A stretch of DNA of 64,000 nucleotides from Natrinema ejinorense (GTDB lineage: Archaea > Halobacteriota > Halobacteria > Halobacteriales > Natrialbaceae): NCBI RefSeq assembly GCF_002494345.1, contig NZ_NXNI01000002.1:1-64000 (forward strand). The letters run 5' to 3'. The notes beneath the pieces are model-generated. The model did not search any database. It was not told the DNA's origin and saw nothing but the letters and a program-made list of their open reading frames with translations. Each line of letters starts with the position of its first letter. Position 1 is the first letter of the stretch. Positions 17,354 through 27,239 of this stretch are shown piece after piece. Made by a program: the position numbers and the translations under genes.

Positions 17354-19000
17354 TCACTCCGTGCTCATCCAGTCGCTCGCCTGCGGTTCCGATGGATCGG
17401 TGGGGATCTGAACGAGAACCGGTTCGTCTGCCGCGGTTGCGGACTCGATCGTCGACCGTATCTCGGTCGGGTCTTCGGCGTACTCACCCCGCATCCCCAT
17501 ACTCTCCGCGAGCGATACGAACGAAATCGGCGCGTCGCTCCAGTTGTACTCGCCATCGGAGAGGGCATAGTCTCGCCCCGCCTGATCGCTGATAATCGCG
17601 TAGTCCTCGTTCGTGAACACGACGACCGTAATCGGAACGTTCTCGGCGACGGCCGTGTGGAGCTCGTGGATGCACATCATGAGCCCGCCGTCGCCGGTGA
17701 GCACGACGACATCGTCGTTGGGATTGGCGAACTGTGCGCCGATCCCTGCCGGCAGACCGGTTCCCATCGTCGCCCACGAACCCGGGTTAACATACGACCG
17801 TGGACCGGCGGTCGTAAAGACGTTGAGCGCCCAGACGCGAAACCCACCGGCGTCGGCGGAGACGACTGCGTCCCGTGGAACGGCTTCCCGGACGCTCTCG
17901 AGTGCGCTTACCGACGTCAGCGGTGGCGACGAGTCCCGGAGCGCGTCGAGACGGTCGCTCGTGGCTTCCCGGACCTCCTTTGCACGCTCTGCCCCGTCGC
18001 GGGCGCGGATCTCCCGATCCGCAAGTGTAGCCTCGAGTTCCGACAGCGCCACCCCGGCATCGGCGATGATGCCGACCGTCGGATCGTAGCCGTTCCCGAG
18101 ATCGTCGGCGTCGAGCGTCACGTGGACGAGATCCTCGGGCAGATCGACGCTCCAGGTCCGGGTCGCAACCGCGTCGAAATCCGTCCCGACCGCCAGTGCG
18201 GCGTCGGCAGTGGCGAGACAGTCGAGGAGTTCGGGAGACGCACTGCCGGAGAGCGTTCCAGCCACGTACCCGTCGGGGTCGTCGGGGAGAACGCCTTTGC
18301 CCTTGTACGTCGTCACGACGGGTGCCTCGAGTCGGTCGGCCATCCGTCGAAGCGAACCGCTCGCGTTCGCGGCACGGACGCCACCCCCGGCGACGATTAC
18401 CGGCTTCGTAGCCTCGGCCAGAAGCGTCGCGGCTGCCTCGATATCCGATTCGGCGACGCTCTCGATGTACTCTCGGCTGTACTCCCCGGGTGTCGCCAGA
18501 GGGACGTCCATCCTCAAGAAGTTTTTCGGGATTCCGATCCGGACCGGCCCCTTCGGCGGGGTCTCGGCGATCGCGACGGCTTCCTCGATGACCGCGGCCG
18601 TACTTTCCGGCTGCTCGACGAGGAGGTTTTCCTTCACCACGGTATCGTAGGTGTTCGGTGGCGTCTCGTGGATTCCGCCACCCCCGCGAATCTCGGGATC
18701 GGTCTCGACAGCGATGTGGATGAGCGGCGTGCAGTCGTTGAGTGCGTTCTTCAGACCGTTCATCGCGTTCATATCACCTGGCCCGGGGACGACAGCCGTC
18801 GCCGCCGGCGTCCCACTCGTCTCCGCGTATCCCCACGCTTGATGGGACACTGCGGTTTCGTGGCGTGCAACCACGAACCGGATGTCGTCGCGTGCACCGA
18901 TCGCTTCGTTCAACGGGAGCGTCTGTTTGCCCGGAATACCGAACATCGTGTCGATCCCGTTGCTCGTCAATCGTTCTATCACTGCCCGGTTGACATCCAT
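17354..19000 (-). CDS. Thiamine diphosphate-dependent enzyme (acetolactate synthase / 2-oxoacid decarboxylase family)
   Basis: 548 residues with the three-domain ThDP fold: an N-terminal Pyr domain with the catalytic Glu48 (VARHETAVSHQAWGYAE), a central Rossmann-like domain (VIVAGGGVRA, about 201-210) and a C-terminal PP domain with GDGGLMMC (436-443) and Asn464 closing the Mg-binding motif. The family includes acetolactate synthase, benzoylformate decarboxylase and 2-ketoarginine decarboxylase; sequence alone does not choose. No regulatory small subunit gene is adjacent, which argues against acetolactate synthase. It lies downstream of an NhaC antiporter on the same strand, next to an arginine catabolic cluster. 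Confidence 0.85.
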   Translation of the reverse strand: MDVNRAVIERLTSNGIDTMFGIPGKQTLPLNEAIGARDDIRFVVARHETAVSHQAWGYAETSGTPAATAVVPGPGDMNAMNGLKNALNDCTPLIHIAVETDPEIRGGGGIHETPPNTYDTVVKENLLVEQPESTAAVIEEAVAIAETPPKGPVRIGIPKNFLRMDVPLATPGEYSREYIESVAESDIEAAATLLAEATKPVIVAGGGVRAANASGSLRRMADRLEAPVVTTYKGKGVLPDDPDGYVAGTLSGSASPELLDCLATADAALAVGTDFDAVATRTWSVDLPEDLVHVTLDADDLGNGYDPTVGIIADAGVALSELEATLADREIRARDGAERAKEVREATSDRLDALRDSSPPLTSVSALESVREAVPRDAVVSADAGGFRVWALNVFTTAGPRSYVNPGSWATMGTGLPAGIGAQFANPNDDVVVLTGDGGLMMCIHELHTAVAENVPITVVVFTNEDYAIISDQAGRDYALSDGEYNWSDAPISFVSLAESMGMRGEYAEDPTEIRSTIESATAADEPVLVQIPTDPSEPQASDWMSTE

Positions 19001-19195
19001 ATTTCGTCATCGGAAACCAGGTATTTATGATCTCCCATTCCGGCTATACCGTTCGCCAGCGGAGATGGCTTTCCCCGGGCTGCTCCTATCCATTCACCCT
19101 CAGAAATAATGCGGAGGGGAGCGCCGGATTCGTCTCCCAACGCGAGTGGAGCGATACCGAGATGCGGCGGGAGATCAGGACGATCGTCGCGGGCG

Positions 19196-20878
19196 TTAGT
19201 CGGTCCTGTCCGGCGATTTTCCATGATCGGAGTCGGCGTCCTGGTCGACGAGGTCAACGTCGCGCCGTACTGACTCCGTGTCGATCCCTCTTCGATTCGC
19301 GTCGAGTTCCGACAGGCCGTATACGAGTCCGACAAGCAGGATGATCCCTACCGGCAAGAAAAGCAGCGGTGACGCGCCGAAGAACCCGTACAGTAGGTAA
19401 CAGACGATGGCCACGGTCGCAACGGTTGTCGCGTAGTACGCTTGCGTCCGGACGTGGTCGACGAGGTCAGCGCCGGTAAAGGTCGATGAGAGAACGGTCG
19501 TATCGGAGATCGGTGACGTGTGGTCCCCGAAGATCGCGCCGGAAAACACCGCACCCACGATGGCGGGAGCGAGTCCGAACCCGCCAGTGAGATCGAACGC
19601 GACGGAGAGTGCCACGGGTGTCAGCAGGCTCATGGTCGCCCACGACGACCCCATCGTGAACGAGATGAACGTCGCGGTGATGAAGACGGCAACGGGGAAC
19701 ACGGTGACTGGAATCGTGCCTTCGACCAGCGTCGCGACGAACGCCCCCGTCCCCAGCGCATCGGCGACGGTACTGATCGACCACGCGAGGATCAGAATCG
19801 TCACCGCAGTTAGCATGAGTTCGAACCCCTCGAGGACCGCATCGACGCCTTCGTCGGCGGTACACAGGTCGTATACGATGCCGATCGTGAACGCCGTTGT
19901 GACCATTGCGAACGATCCCCAGACGAGTGCAGTCGTCCAGGACCCGTTGCCGGCGATGGTCGTCGTCGTTTCGACGAACGTCGCGAACTCGCCTGCGAGC
20001 AGTGACTCGATTACCGGTTGGCCGTCGTAGCCGGTCCGGAGCGCGCTGCCGATCGTAACGGCGATCAGGACTACGATCGGGAGCAGGAACGTCCGGAGCA
20101 TGGGTCGGTCAGTGATCGGGTCACTGAGATTTCCTTCGACTTCCTGTAGTGGATCCGCATCGTCGTCGTTGACCTTTCCCGTTTGCCAGGCACGGCGCTC
20201 CGCCGTGAGCATTTCACCGTAATCCCGCTGTGTAACGACGATGATCCCGACCATGACGATCGCGAGAATCGCATAGGTGTTGTACGGTATCGACTCGAGG
20301 TAGACGGTGAAGACGTCCGGTGTCTGTACGCCCGCTTCGGCTTCGATGTTGCTGAAGGCCTCGTCGATCATCGACAACTGGAACGCGACCCATCCCGAAA
20401 TCCCGATCGTCGCGACGGGAGCGGCCGTCGAGTCGACGATATAGGAGAGCTTCTCGCGCGAGATGTTGACTCGATCGGACGTTTCACGCATCGTGTTCCC
20501 GATGATCGCAGTGTTTGCATAGTCGTCGAAGAACAGCGCGATACCCAACAGCCAGGCGACGACCCCGACTTTCCGTCTGGTTTCGAGGCGCTTACTCGTC
20601 ACCTCCTGAATGGCGATCGCACCGCCCAACCGCCAGATCAGTGCAACGCCCGATCCGAGGAGAAGTGTAAAAACCAGGATCTCCGCGTGAAACCCTTCAT
20701 CGGCGATGATGGCTTCCACGATCCAGTTAAACGTCTGTCCAACGCCGAGTCCGCCGGTATAGATGACTCCACCGACCCAGATGCTAACGAACAGTGAGAG
20801 GATTATGCGCCTCGTGGTGATTGCTAACACGATTGCCAAAAGCGGCGGTACCAGGGATAGTATCCCGAATTCACCCAT
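19196..20878 (-). CDS. NhaC-family Na+/H+ (or substrate) antiporter, copy 1
   Basis: About 560-residue membrane protein with 11-13 predicted TM helices and NhaC hallmarks such as FGDHTSPISDTTVLSSTFTG (metal/substrate site) and FTMGSSWATMSLLTPVALSV. NhaC-type proteins exchange Na+/H+ or small substrates such as malate/lactate or arginine-related solutes. I chose MGEFGILSL as the start because ACTTAACAA lies about 25 nt upstream, the right distance for a leaderless transcript; the frame stays open 20 codons further. The ThDP enzyme gene follows 195 bp downstream on the same strand. Confidence 0.85.
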   Translation of the reverse strand: MGEFGILSLVPPLLAIVLAITTRRIILSLFVSIWVGGVIYTGGLGVGQTFNWIVEAIIADEGFHAEILVFTLLLGSGVALIWRLGGAIAIQEVTSKRLETRRKVGVVAWLLGIALFFDDYANTAIIGNTMRETSDRVNISREKLSYIVDSTAAPVATIGISGWVAFQLSMIDEAFSNIEAEAGVQTPDVFTVYLESIPYNTYAILAIVMVGIIVVTQRDYGEMLTAERRAWQTGKVNDDDADPLQEVEGNLSDPITDRPMLRTFLLPIVVLIAVTIGSALRTGYDGQPVIESLLAGEFATFVETTTTIAGNGSWTTALVWGSFAMVTTAFTIGIVYDLCTADEGVDAVLEGFELMLTAVTILILAWSISTVADALGTGAFVATLVEGTIPVTVFPVAVFITATFISFTMGSSWATMSLLTPVALSVAFDLTGGFGLAPAIVGAVFSGAIFGDHTSPISDTTVLSSTFTGADLVDHVRTQAYYATTVATVAIVCYLLYGFFGASPLLFLPVGIILLVGLVYGLSELDANRRGIDTESVRRDVDLVDQDADSDHGKSPDRTD

Positions 20879-20938
20879 GGAACGAATACTACCATACCAG
20901 TTGTTAAGTCTTTCCATGGATGGGATGCTCTGACACAA

Positions 20939-21354
20939 ACTCGATGGATGCCGAATAGAACGGTTTCCACTGCCGTCTCGAGTGTGCGACCGGGTAGGCG
21001 ACTGTCGCCGAAAGACGCGCTCCCCCGACTCGAGGCGGTTGACTCTGTGTGTTTGGAGAGTCGACGGGTCCGTGAATTCCCGCCTCGCTACCGTTCTATT
21101 TCAGAATATCAAACCGCACCTATCGTTTCGTATTACGAGCATATGTCTGTAAATTCTAACAGGGTCATGTGATCGTGTAACGTCCGTAGAGTAACCGCTT
21201 ACCACGCTCTATCGTTTGCGTAAGTCGTTCTTGCAGCCGCTGTGCTCTCTCGAATATGGGTTCGATATATACGAACTATTTTTTCGGAGAGTCGCGTCAC
21301 GGCTCGCTCACTCAAAGATGAACAATTATATGCGCCATCGGAGAAGGGGCAAGC
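20939..21354. other. Divergent intergenic region (NhaC / aldehyde dehydrogenase)
   Basis: About 400 bases without a gene. It holds the promoter of the aldehyde dehydrogenase (AACAATTATATG, 21321-21332), the inverted repeat at 21260-21276, and a weaker similar sequence TTTCGTATTACGA near 21127. Confidence 0.5.
21260..21276. promoter_or_regulatory. Inverted repeat GTTCG-ATATATA-CGAAC
   Basis: Perfect 5-bp arms about 80 nt upstream of the aldehyde dehydrogenase start. The 17-mer matches GTTTGATATATGCGAAT at 22984-23000, in front of the IclR gene, at 14 of 17 positions with all differences transitions. It is probably an IclR-type operator. Confidence 0.5.
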
Positions 21355-22887
21355 GTGAGTCGATCAACAGCGAGTGGAGTTAATCTCCACTATATCAACG
21401 GCGAATGGACGAGCGGTACCGGCTCCGAAACCTTCGAGAGCGAAAGCCCCGCGACGGGCGAGTCGCTCGCGACGTTCCAGCGCGGAACCGAGGCAGATGT
21501 CGACGCAGCCCTCGAGGCGGCGGACGACGCCTTCGAGGAGTGGCGCGAGCTGTCCGCGATCGATCGCGCGGAGTACCTCTGGGAAATTTACCACGAGCTG
21601 CGGGACCGCCACGAGGAACTCGGCGAGATTGTCTCGAGGGAGTGTGGCAAGGAGATTTCGGAAGGGAAAGCCGACGTCACCGAAGCCTGGCACATGGTCG
21701 AGTGGGCGGCGGGCAACGCGCGCCATCCCCACGGCGACGTGGTTCCCTCCGAGATTCCGAGCAAGGACGCGTACATGCGTCGGAAACCGCGGGGCGTCAT
21801 CGGCTGTATCACGCCGTGGAACTTCCCGGTCGCGATCCCGTTCTGGCACATGGCCATCGCGCTGGTCGAGGGCAACACCGTCGTCTGGAAGCCCGCCGAA
21901 CAGACGCCGTGGTGTGCCCAGATCATCGCCGAGATGTTCGAGGACGCCGGGATTCCGGACGGCGTCTTCAACATGGTCCAAGGGTTCGGCGACGCCGGCG
22001 CGGCGATCACCGACGACGAGCGCGTCGATACGGTCCTGTTTACGGGATCGGCCGAAGTCGGCCACGAGATCGCCGGCAAAGTCGGCGGCGAGCCCGGGAA
22101 GCTCGCGGCCTGTGAGATGGGCGGCAAGAACGGGATCGTCGTGACCGAGGAGGCGGACCTCGATATCGCCGTCCACGCGGCCGTCATGAGTTCGTTCAAG
22201 ACGACCGGCCAACGGTGCGTCTCGAGCGAGCGCCTGATCGTCCACGAGGACGTCTACGACGAGTTCAAAGAGCGGTTCGTCGACATCGCTCAGGACGTCG
22301 CCGTCGGCGACCCCCTCGAGGAGGACACGTTCATGGGGCCGGCGATCGAGGCCGACCACGTCGAGAAGATCAGCCGGCACAACCAACTCGCGCGCGAGGA
22401 GGGCGCGAACGTGCTGGTCGACCGGTTCGAACTCGAGGCCGAGGAGATTCCGGACGATCACGAGGACGGCCACTGGGTCGGCCCCTTCGTCTACGAGATC
22501 GACTACGAGTCCGACCTGCGCTGTCTCAACGAGGAGTGTTTCGGTCCCCACGTCGCTCTCCTCGAGTACTCGGGTGATATCGAGGACGCGGTCGAGATTC
22601 ACAACGATACGCCGTACGGACTCGCCGGGGCGATCATCTCGGAGGATTACCGACAGATCAACTACTTCCGCGACCACGCCGACATCGGGCTTGCGTACGC
22701 GAACCTACCGTGTATCGGCGCGGAAGTCCAGCTACCGTTCGGTGGCGTCAAGAAATCGGGCAACGGTTATCCAAGCGCCCGCGAGGCCATCGAGGCCGTG
22801 ACCGAACGCACTGCCTGGACGATGAACAACTCCAAGGAGATCGAGATGGCCCAGGGACTGTCGGCCGACATCACGACCGACGAATAA
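21355..22887 (+). CDS. Aldehyde dehydrogenase (NAD(P)+), candidate glutamate-semialdehyde dehydrogenase
   Basis: 510 residues with all ALDH superfamily landmarks: Asn156 in TPWNF, Lys179 in VVWKPAEQ, FTGSAEVG (229-236), catalytic Glu254 in ACEMGGKNG and catalytic Cys288 in TTGQRCVSS. The GTG start lies about 26 nt after AATTATATG, as for a leaderless transcript. Context (arginase, ornithine-type aminotransferases, glutamate dehydrogenase) suggests oxidation of glutamate-5-semialdehyde/P5C. Succinate-semialdehyde or guanidinobutyraldehyde are alternatives the sequence does not exclude. Confidence 0.88.
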   Translation: MSRSTASGVNLHYINGEWTSGTGSETFESESPATGESLATFQRGTEADVDAALEAADDAFEEWRELSAIDRAEYLWEIYHELRDRHEELGEIVSRECGKEISEGKADVTEAWHMVEWAAGNARHPHGDVVPSEIPSKDAYMRRKPRGVIGCITPWNFPVAIPFWHMAIALVEGNTVVWKPAEQTPWCAQIIAEMFEDAGIPDGVFNMVQGFGDAGAAITDDERVDTVLFTGSAEVGHEIAGKVGGEPGKLAACEMGGKNGIVVTEEADLDIAVHAAVMSSFKTTGQRCVSSERLIVHEDVYDEFKERFVDIAQDVAVGDPLEEDTFMGPAIEADHVEKISRHNQLAREEGANVLVDRFELEAEEIPDDHEDGHWVGPFVYEIDYESDLRCLNEECFGPHVALLEYSGDIEDAVEIHNDTPYGLAGAIISEDYRQINYFRDHADIGLAYANLPCIGAEVQLPFGGVKKSGNGYPSAREAIEAVTERTAWTMNNSKEIEMAQGLSADITTDE

Positions 22888-22983
22888 CTGGGCTCGCGAG
22901 TCGACTCGGCTGCGAACCGGCGACGGTTTTCCTTTCGCGGTCCTGTCTCGAGATCGGACCCAGTGCCGCGCTCGAATAAACTC

Positions 22984-23000
22984 GTTTGATATATGCGAAT
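22984..23000. promoter_or_regulatory. Operator-like GTTTGATATATGCGAAT
   Basis: Seventeen bases nearly identical to the inverted repeat upstream of the aldehyde dehydrogenase. It lies directly upstream of the TATA-like GTTTAAGAAA and 31 nt before the preferred IclR start. It is probably an autoregulatory site. Confidence 0.45.
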
Positions 23001-23031
23001 GTTTAAGAAACAGCGCTATAGACAAAGGGCT

Positions 23032-23832
23032 ATGTTCGGAACCGCAAAGGAAACGAACGGTCGGCGGGAGATCAAATCAGTCCACAGGATCAATGAAATA
23101 CTAGCCGCCGTTAAACGGCTCAACGAGGGGACGATCACGGAGATCACCGAGGAGGTCGATCTGACGAAGGGGACGGTCCATACGTATCTCCGGACGCTTC
23201 ACAACTGTGGCTACCTTACGGAGGAAGACGGCGTCTACAGACTCAGCTTACAGTTTATCACGGTCGCGGAACATGTCCGAAACGAAACCAGCCTGTACAT
23301 GGCGGGCCATGACGAAATCGACGAACTCGCCGAGCGGACCGGGGAGTACGTACACCTCGTCGCTGAAGAACGCGGTCGTGAGGTCACCCTCTACGAGAGT
23401 CGCGGCGAATACGCGATCGCGACCGACTACCACCTCCGTCTACGCGAGACGCCACAGCACCTCCACCACAACGCCGCCGGCAAAGCGATGCTCGCACACT
23501 TCGATGCGGACCGTCGAGATAGGATACTCGAAGCCCAAGAACTCGAGGCACAGACGGAAAACACGATCACGGACGAGGCCGAACTTCGGGAAACGCTCGA
23601 GACGGTGCGGGAGAACGGGTATGCGATCAACGACGAAGAAGAAATCCGTGGTATGCGTGCCGTCGGTGTACCGCTCCGCGTTCCCGACGGCTCCATCTTC
23701 GGTGCAGTGAGTATGAGCGCCCCCGCCAGTCGGCTGAAAGGCGAGCGGTTTCGGTCGAAGGTCCCCGAACTCGTCATGGAGACCGCCAATCTCATCGAGG
23801 TCAACCTCGAGACCGCACAGCGTGACGGCTGA
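23032..23832 (+). CDS. IclR-family transcription regulator, copy 1
   Basis: 266 residues from the preferred ATG. An N-terminal winged HTH (KSVHRINEILAAVKRLNEGT, then EEVDLTKGTVHTYLRTLHNC) is followed by the IclR effector domain (about 90-260, with HLHHNAAGKAMLAHFD and the GMRAVGVPL strand). I chose 23032 rather than 22993 because TTTAAGAAA lies about 23 nt before it, so the transcript is leaderless. It sits between the aldehyde dehydrogenase and arginase genes and probably controls the arginine/ornithine cluster. A paralogue lies at the far end (32708-33529). The effector is unknown. Confidence 0.88.
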   Translation: MFGTAKETNGRREIKSVHRINEILAAVKRLNEGTITEITEEVDLTKGTVHTYLRTLHNCGYLTEEDGVYRLSLQFITVAEHVRNETSLYMAGHDEIDELAERTGEYVHLVAEERGREVTLYESRGEYAIATDYHLRLRETPQHLHHNAAGKAMLAHFDADRRDRILEAQELEAQTENTITDEAELRETLETVRENGYAINDEEEIRGMRAVGVPLRVPDGSIFGAVSMSAPASRLKGERFRSKVPELVMETANLIEVNLETAQRDG

Positions 23833-23863
23833 TCCGTCTCGACGTCGAGCCAGGAGTTGCAAA

Positions 23864-23877
23864 GAGTATATATACTC
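23864..23877. promoter_or_regulatory. Palindromic TATA: GAGTATATATACTC
   Basis: A perfect 14-bp palindrome whose core is a TATA box, upstream of the small zinc-finger gene. A bound repressor would block TBP directly. Outer bases match GAGTA/TACTC of the 6.7-kb palindrome, but the spacer differs. Confidence 0.45.
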
Positions 23878-23908
23878 CCGTAGAGTTACCGTGACGATAG
23901 ACGGAACG

Positions 23909-24028
23909 ATGCCTGTAACTACCAAACGACGGTGTCCAGCGTGTGGTACTGTTATTGACACCCACGAACCGGAACCGAGATGCGGGAACTGCTACTGGAG
24001 CAACGGCACGAAACAACCGAGTGACTGA
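23909..24028 (+). CDS. Small CPxCG-type zinc-finger protein
   Basis: 39-residue microprotein MPVTTKRRCPACGTVI..., with two knuckles, CPACG near residue 9 and CGNCYW near residue 26, able to bind one zinc. Haloarchaea encode many such CPxCG proteins; several affect growth or biofilm but most have no known role. A GTG at 23891, 6 codons upstream in frame, is an alternative start and fits the TATA spacing better for a leaderless message. Confidence 0.6.
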   Translation: MPVTTKRRCPACGTVIDTHEPEPRCGNCYWSNGTKQPSD

Positions 24029-24372
24029 CGCGTGTCTTCGGCAGCTGCACCGCTCGTCGCCGCCGCGAGAGTCGCGACCCATCCTCGCCGGCCGACTCCG
24101 ACACGTTCGCGAACGCGGGTGGCGTGACAGTGAGCGACGGCGAGTTGCTCGGCAGCTTATCAGTCGGAGCCGATCGCTCGAGCGCGTCCGCGACGAACGC
24201 GGGGCACTTTCGTTCGACCCCTAACAGACGATCCGGACGGCGATCGAAAAGCGAGACGCCCCGTGGCGAACTGCTGTCCGTGTCACCCAGTGGCTGCGAC
24301 GTAGCGACGCGTGGGACACGAGAGCTGACGGCCGCCGACGAGACGAAACTATCGACGAGTCTTTCCACCAAC

Positions 24373-25329
24373 ATGACGACACCAACCGATTCCAGAATCG
24401 ACCAGCCGAATCGATCGACGACTCGAACCGTTCGCCTGCTCGGCACGCCGCTCGATCTCGGAGCGGATCGGCGCGGCGTCGACATCGGACCGCGAGCCAT
24501 CCGGTATGCGGACATCGCTGGCGAACTCGAAACAGCCGGCGTTGATTGCACCGATTTCGGGGATCTGCGTGTCCCCCGACTCGAGCAGTGCGATACCCCG
24601 GATGTGGCGGACGATGCGAAGTATCTCGACGAGATCGCCGGTGTAACCGCCGAACTCGCGGACGAGGTTGCCGATACGATCGCGGACGGCGACGTGCCGA
24701 TCGCTCTCGGCGGCGATCACGCGACTGCAATGGGACCCATCCGCGGCGCAGCACGAGCGGCGGATATCGGGGTTCTCTGGTTCGACGCCCACGGGGACTA
24801 CAACACACCCGACACCTCCCCCAGTGGTAACGTCCACGGCATGCCCCTCGCAGCCCTCACTGGCTACGGCGAGTTCGACGGTCTCGACTGGACGGCGACC
24901 CCGACCGTCGATCCGTCGAATACTGTTATCGTCGGCGCACGACGCCTCGACGACGCCGAACGGCTCGCCCTCGAGGAAAGCGACGTTACCGTGTTCACGA
25001 TGCACGATATCGACCAACGGGGCATCACGGCCGTCGTCGAGGACGCCCTCGATATCGCAACCGACGACGTGGACGGGATTCACGTCAGTCTCGATCTCGA
25101 CTGGCTCGACCCGACGGTTGCACCGGGCGTTGGGACCCCCGTACGCGGCGGCGTCGACTACAGGGAGGCCCACGCTGCACTCGAGTGCATTGCCAATCGA
25201 GACCGCGACACAGGGCTGCTTCGCTCGGCCGATATCGTCGAAGTAAACCCGATTCTCGACCGGGATAACCGCACCGCGGAAGTCGCGGCTGAACTCGCCG
25301 CCAGTCTCCTCGGGAAACAAATCGCGTAA
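24373..25329 (+). CDS. rocF: Arginase
   Basis: Hydrolyses L-arginine to ornithine and urea with a binuclear Mn centre. 318 residues from the preferred ATG. All metal ligands are present: GGDH 113-116, FDAHGD 137-142 and SLDLDWLDP 239-247. SPSGNVHGMPLA (149-160) is the arginase-type substrate loop, closer to bacillus-type arginase than to agmatinase, and DIVEVNP (288-294) closes the site. The frame is open 83 codons further up, but that part has a shadow-like composition, and GAAACTATC lies about 26 nt before 24373. The gene is followed by ornithine-type aminotransferase genes, supporting an arginine degradation role. Confidence 0.88.
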   Translation: MTTPTDSRIDQPNRSTTRTVRLLGTPLDLGADRRGVDIGPRAIRYADIAGELETAGVDCTDFGDLRVPRLEQCDTPDVADDAKYLDEIAGVTAELADEVADTIADGDVPIALGGDHATAMGPIRGAARAADIGVLWFDAHGDYNTPDTSPSGNVHGMPLAALTGYGEFDGLDWTATPTVDPSNTVIVGARRLDDAERLALEESDVTVFTMHDIDQRGITAVVEDALDIATDDVDGIHVSLDLDWLDPTVAPGVGTPVRGGVDYREAHAALECIANRDRDTGLLRSADIVEVNPILDRDNRTAEVAAELAASLLGKQIA

Positions 25330-25497
25330 CGCTTCGGTAGCCGTTCGACTGGTGCACCTGTTGCTGCTAGAGATGACCGGCACAGCGTAGCGAATCCCCC
25401 TCGGAGCGGCCCACCTGCCGGTTACACGGCATCACTCACGAACCATTATTTTGTTGACACCCCGAGTTTTAAGACACTCGTCTCTGTGCGTGTGAGT

Positions 25498-26816
25498 ATG
25501 CAACGTGAAACAGCGGAGCCAGCCGTACAGCAACTGCCAGGTCCAACCGCGACGGAATGGGTCGATCTCCATCATCAGTCGGCGGCCACGAGCACGTACG
25601 TCTACGATTTCGTCTGGGACATCACCGAAGACGCCGTGGGGCCGTTCTGTACGGACGCGGACGGGAACGTGCTCCTGGATTTCACGAGCCACGTCGCCGC
25701 CGCCCCGCTCGGCTACAACAACCCGAAGATCATGGACGACCTCCGCGAGTTCGACCTCGTGGACCCGCTGAAGATCGCCGGGCAGGATTTCTACGTTAGC
25801 ACCGGTGGCACGCCCGACGACGCCGAACTCCCGGCACAGAACCACCTGATGAACAAGCTGACCGAGATCACCGCCAAATACGACATGGACACGGTCTTCC
25901 TGTCGAATCCGGGGCCGAGGCGGTCGAGAACGCGATGAAGATCTGTTACGACAACTGCGAGCAGCCCAAATACGGACTCACGTTCGAGGGCGCGTTCCAC
26001 GGACGCACGCTCGGTGCACTCTCGCTGAACCGGTCGAAGTCCGTCCACCGCCGCGACTTCCCCGAACTCAGCGGCATCCACGACGTGCCTCACAGCATGG
26101 CCGGCGTCGAACGCCTCCGCGAGAAACTGGACCCCAAACACGGTCACATCCCGCCGGAGCAGGTCGCCTTCCTCATCCTCGAGGCGGTCCAGGGCGAAGG
26201 CGGCTACCGGGTCCCCGACGCCGAGTTCATGCGTGCGGTCAACGACCTCTGTGCCGAACACGACATCCCGCTCATCGCCGACGAGATTCAGTCGGGCGTC
26301 GGCCGAACCGGGAAAATGTGGGCCTCCGACCACTACGATTTCGAACCGGATGTCATCACGAGCGCCAAAGCGCTACGTGTCGGCGCGACGATCTCGCGGT
26401 CGGAGCTGTTCCCCGACGAGAAAGCGCGCATCTCCTCGACGTGGGGGGCCGGCGACATCCTCGCCTCGATTCAGGGGTCGCTTACCCTCGCTGCGATCGA
26501 CGAACACGACTTGCTCGATCACGCCGACCGACAGGGCACGGGGCTCCTCGACCGTCTCGCATCCCTGCAGGACGAGTACCAGGCCATCGACGACGTACGC
26601 GGCCTCGGACTCATGGCCGCCGTCGAGTTCGAGACCGCCGATCAGCGTGAAGCGGTCATGGAAGCCGCGCTCGAGCGCGGCCTGTTGACGCTTGGCTGTG
26701 GGCGGAAGACGCTCCGATTGCTCCCGCCGCTGGACGTTCGCGACCGCGAACTCGACATCGCCGTGGACCTCCTCGACGAGGCGATCGCGAGCGTCAGTCG
26801 AGCCGTGACCGCCTGA
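25498..26816 (+). pseudogene. Class-III aminotransferase, first copy, broken by a 1-base deletion
   Basis: PLP-dependent, ornithine-aminotransferase-like gene, closely related over its whole length to the intact copy at 29893-31203. The first frame runs from ATG 25498 to 25938, then ends in a wrong-frame PGPRRSRTR tail. The rest continues in another frame from about 25910 to 26816 ([12 protein letters not shown]...). At 25905-25910 the sequence is G-AA-TCC where copy 2 has G-AAC-TCC, so one base of an Asn codon is missing. Another departure is LEAVQGEGGY in place of [15 protein letters not shown]-like TTTTAAGAC sits about 25 nt before the start. This is either a real recent pseudogene or an assembly error. 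Confidence 0.85.
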
Positions 26817-27239
26817 TTGGTGCCCCTAGGTCCGACAGCGGACCACACACGAGTGACTGTATTCGTCCTCGAACGCCGGATTCGCGCGAGGCATCCACGA
26901 CCTAGCTCCGGTCGCCCCACGACCTACTGAGCGATGTCTCGGTAGGCGTGTCCGACAACGGCGGGAGAAGTCGGGCCGCGATGGTCGGAGAGACGTGACC
27001 GTGAGACGCCGACGACGAATACGCCTTCCCGTTTTGGCTGAGTCCGATCGGAAACGAGTTGCAGCACTCGTTCTCGGTCGCGAGGGGAGTAACTGCTACA
27101 CACTGCCCGTCCGGGTGCCACCCGTAGTGGGGGGACAGTCGAGCGACGATCGCCGACCGAATTCTCCGGTTGCATCACGGGCGGTCATGTCCGGCTGCGA
27201 TAGCGGAATATCGAAGCGCGTCGAACGACGGAGTGAGCC
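26817..27239. other. Intergenic between convergent genes, nothing recognised
   Basis: About 420 GC-rich bases between the broken aminotransferase and the NhaC stop. Open frames on both strands have arginine-rich, non-native compositions. No repeat or hairpin stood out. Confidence 0.4.

Noticed and set aside
17354-19000. Acetolactate synthase large subunit (ilvB) naming for the ThDP enzyme
   Set aside because: No small subunit or other branched-chain amino acid genes are adjacent, and family members have many activities, so only the family is reported.
17222-19030. 602-codon plus-strand open frame opposite the ThDP enzyme
   Set aside because: Arginine-rich shadow frame; the minus strand carries all ThDP motifs.
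24124-24372. Longer N-terminus for arginase (83 extra codons)
   Set aside because: The upstream part is Ser/Arg-rich and unlike arginase; the internal ATG fits both family length and promoter spacing.
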